Assembly (NCBI RefSeq): GCF_006704125.1
Contig: NZ_VIGH01000008.1
Span: forward strand, 1 to 64,000
Length of the DNA stretch: 64,000 nt
DNA from: Rhodococcus spelaei
GTDB lineage: Bacteria; Actinomycetota; Actinomycetes; Mycobacteriales; Mycobacteriaceae
Direction: 5' to 3'
Shown here: piece after piece, positions 62,257-64,000 of the stretch
How the letters are laid out: the number at the start of each line of letters is the position of its first letter
Position numbering within the stretch: the first letter of the stretch is position 1
Notes under the pieces: generated by a model
The model's input: the letters and a program-made list of their open reading frames with translations, nothing else
Databases searched by the model: none
What the model was told of the DNA's origin: nothing
Program-made: the position numbers and the translations under genes

Positions 62257-63978
62257 GTGCTCACGGGTAATTCCGAACAGACCACCCCCGCACCCGTCGC
62301 CACCCTCCGAGCGTGGCAGCGCCGCGCCCTCGCGAAGTACCTGGCCACCAAGCCGCGTGATTTCCTCGCGGTGGCCACCCCGGGTGCAGGTAAGACCACG
62401 TTCGCGCTGCGGGTCGCCGCGGAACTGCTCGGCGACCGCACGATCGACCAGGTGACGGTGGTTGCGCCGACCGAGCACCTCAAACACCAGTGGGCCGCGT
62501 CCGCCGCCCGCATCGGCATCGCGCTCGACTCGAACTTCTCGAACTCGACCGGCCAGACCTCCGCCGACTATCACGGCGTGGTCGTCACGTACGCCCAGGT
62601 GGCGTCGCATCCGGCCCGGCACCGGGTGCGCACCGAGAACCGGCGCACGTTGGTGATCCTCGACGAGATCCACCACGGTGGTGACGCCAAGAGCTGGGGC
62701 GACGCGATCCGGGAGGCCTACGACCCGGCGACCCGCAGGCTGGCGCTGACCGGAACCCCGTTCCGCAGCGACGACAGCGCCATCCCGTTCGTGCAGTACG
62801 AGCCCGACCGCGAGGGCCTGATGCGGTCGAAGGCCGACCACGCCTACGGCTACTCCGACGCGCTGGCCGACGGCGTGGTGCGGCCGGTGGTGTTCCTGGC
62901 GTACTCCGGTGAGGCGCGCTGGCGGACCAGCGCGGGCGAGGAGTTCAGCGCACGCCTCGGCGAACCGCTCAACGCCGAGCAGACCGCGCGGGCCTGGCGC
63001 ACCGCGCTCGATCCGGGCGGCGACTGGATCCCCGCCGTGTTGGCCGCCGCGAACACCCGGCTCGCCCAGCTGCGCGCCGGCGGGATGCCGGACGCCGGCG
63101 GCCTGGTCATCGCGACCGACCAGACAGTGGCCCGGGCCTACGCGAAGATCCTCGAGACCATCACCGGGCGTCCGCCGACGGTCGTGCTGTCCGACGACCC
63201 GTCCGCCTCGAAGCGGATCGCCGAGTTCAGTGCGAACACCGACCCGTGGATGGTCGCGGTGCGGATGGTGTCCGAGGGCGTCGACGTCCCGCGCCTGGCG
63301 GTCGGGGTGTACGCGACCAGTGCGTCGACCCCGCTGTACTTCGCGCAGGCGATCGGCCGATTCGTGCGGTCGCGCGCGAAGGGCGAGACGGCCAGCGTCT
63401 TCGTGCCGTCGGTGCCGGTGCTGCTGGACCTCGCCAGCCAGCTCGAGGTGCAGCGCGACCACGTGCTCGGCAAGCCGCACCGGGAGAAGGACGGCCTCGA
63501 CGACGAACTGCTCGTCGACGCGAACAAGCAGAAGGACGAGCCCGGCGAGGAGGAGAAGGCGTTCACCTCGCTCGGCGCCGACGCCGAGTTGGACCAGGTC
63601 ATCTACGACGGTTCCTCGTTCGGCACCGCGACCTTCGCCGGCAGCGACGAGGAGGCCGACTACCTGGGCCTGCCGGGACTGCTCGACGCCGACCAGATGC
63701 GGGCGCTGCTGCGCGAGCGGCAGTCCAGCCAGCTCGAGAAGCAGGCCCCGCCGCCGGTGGCCGCGCCGGCCGCCGTCGCGGACCGGGTCGCCTCGGCCAC
63801 CAAGCTCGCGGAACTGCGTAAGGAACTCAACGGGCTGGTCGCGATGACCCATCACCGCACCGGCAAGCCGCACGGCTGGATCCACGGCGAGCTGAGGCGG
63901 GTGTGCGGGGGACCGCCGACCGCCATCGCGACGGTCGACCAGCTCACCGAGCGGATCGCCACGCTGCGGCGGTGGTAG
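62257..63978 (+). CDS. SF2 DEAD/DEAH-box helicase
   Basis: A 573-residue superfamily-2 enzyme: LRAWQRRALAKYLATKPRDF near residue 17, Walker A ATPGAGKTTF near residue 40, VILDEIHHGGDAKSWG near residue 130 (DEIH) and LTGTPFRSDDS near residue 164. The second RecA domain has MVSEGVDVPRLAVGVYAT near residue 336 and QAIGRFVRSR near residue 363. The C-terminal ~190 residues are acidic/helical with GKPHGWIHGELRRVCGG, a possible nucleic-acid contact. The type is like phage or restriction-system ResIII helicases but widespread in actinobacteria. GTG start; AAGGAG lies 11 bp upstream. The 3' end is tandemly duplicated. Confidence 0.83.
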   Translation: MLTGNSEQTTPAPVATLRAWQRRALAKYLATKPRDFLAVATPGAGKTTFALRVAAELLGDRTIDQVTVVAPTEHLKHQWAASAARIGIALDSNFSNSTGQTSADYHGVVVTYAQVASHPARHRVRTENRRTLVILDEIHHGGDAKSWGDAIREAYDPATRRLALTGTPFRSDDSAIPFVQYEPDREGLMRSKADHAYGYSDALADGVVRPVVFLAYSGEARWRTSAGEEFSARLGEPLNAEQTARAWRTALDPGGDWIPAVLAAANTRLAQLRAGGMPDAGGLVIATDQTVARAYAKILETITGRPPTVVLSDDPSASKRIAEFSANTDPWMVAVRMVSEGVDVPRLAVGVYATSASTPLYFAQAIGRFVRSRAKGETASVFVPSVPVLLDLASQLEVQRDHVLGKPHREKDGLDDELLVDANKQKDEPGEEEKAFTSLGADAELDQVIYDGSSFGTATFAGSDEEADYLGLPGLLDADQMRALLRERQSSQLEKQAPPPVAAPAAVADRVASATKLAELRKELNGLVAMTHHRTGKPHGWIHGELRRVCGGPPTAIATVDQLTERIATLRRW

Positions 63979-64000
63979 ACGCGGACGGTGGTAGACGCGA
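63971..64000. repeat. 16-bp tandem duplication over the helicase stop
   Basis: GGTGGTAGACGCGGAC (63971-63986), which contains the TAG stop, is followed by a second copy starting at 63987 and running to the window end. The true extent of the array is unknown. Confidence 0.7.

Overview
The window is a high-GC, gene-dense actinobacterial chromosome segment of the mycolic-acid group, most like Rhodococcus or a close Nocardiaceae relative. Evidence for this: an antigen-85-type mycolyltransferase, a resuscitation-promoting factor, two KstR-type boxes beside HsaA/HsaD-like genes, and a gene order that follows the Mycobacterium tuberculosis Rv2733c-to-Rv2708c region (miaB, DUF349 gene, extradiol-like gene, miaA, dapF, hflX, fadE20-like, lexA, LysM gene, nrdR, PhzF gene, alpha/beta hydrolase, PAC2, ideR, sigB, DUF3039). 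I saw no tRNA, rRNA, CRISPR array, insertion sequence or phage gene. Assignments rest on recognised motifs and remembered family members; no database search was run.

Layout. 1-1.4 kb: divergent pair for steroid or aromatic ring cleavage. 1.5-11.2 kb: tRNA modification and housekeeping (miaB, membrane proteins, DUF349 gene, miaA, TrmH-type methylase, dapF, hflX). 11.3-19.8 kb: secreted or membrane proteins and enzymes (surface protein, KAS III, membrane esterase, PHP protein, secreted lipase, PNPOx-like protein, uracil permease). 20-23.4 kb: acyl-CoA dehydrogenase, lexA, SOS-linked LysM gene, nrdR. 23.4-31.4 kb: hrpA, aminotransferase, permuted papain-like protein, Rpf. 31.5-41.9 kb: accessory part with MarR/hydrolase, PhzF, ahpCD/oxyR, mycolyltransferase, LysR-like gene/DUF5997, TetR and a cholesterol-oxidase-like enzyme. 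41.9-64 kb: DUF3516 helicase, cupin/DUF4267/TetR unit, PAC2 pair, lipoprotein, DUF4192, PI-PLC-like protein, ideR-galE, acuC-pat acetylation pair, sigB, methylase, DUF3099, DUF3039, YihY and a second helicase.

Regulation is unusually readable: LexA boxes between lexA and the LysM gene, KstR-type boxes at the left end, an ECF-type promoter before sigB, and perfect or nested palindromes at the MarR, TetR, lipase and cupin promoters.

No wholly new defence or biosynthetic system is evident. The best leads are the acetylation writer/eraser pair with a degenerate CoA-ligase half, a family of composite palindromes at gene ends, tandem duplications that copy the stop codon of four unrelated genes, and an in-frame coding leader on dapF.
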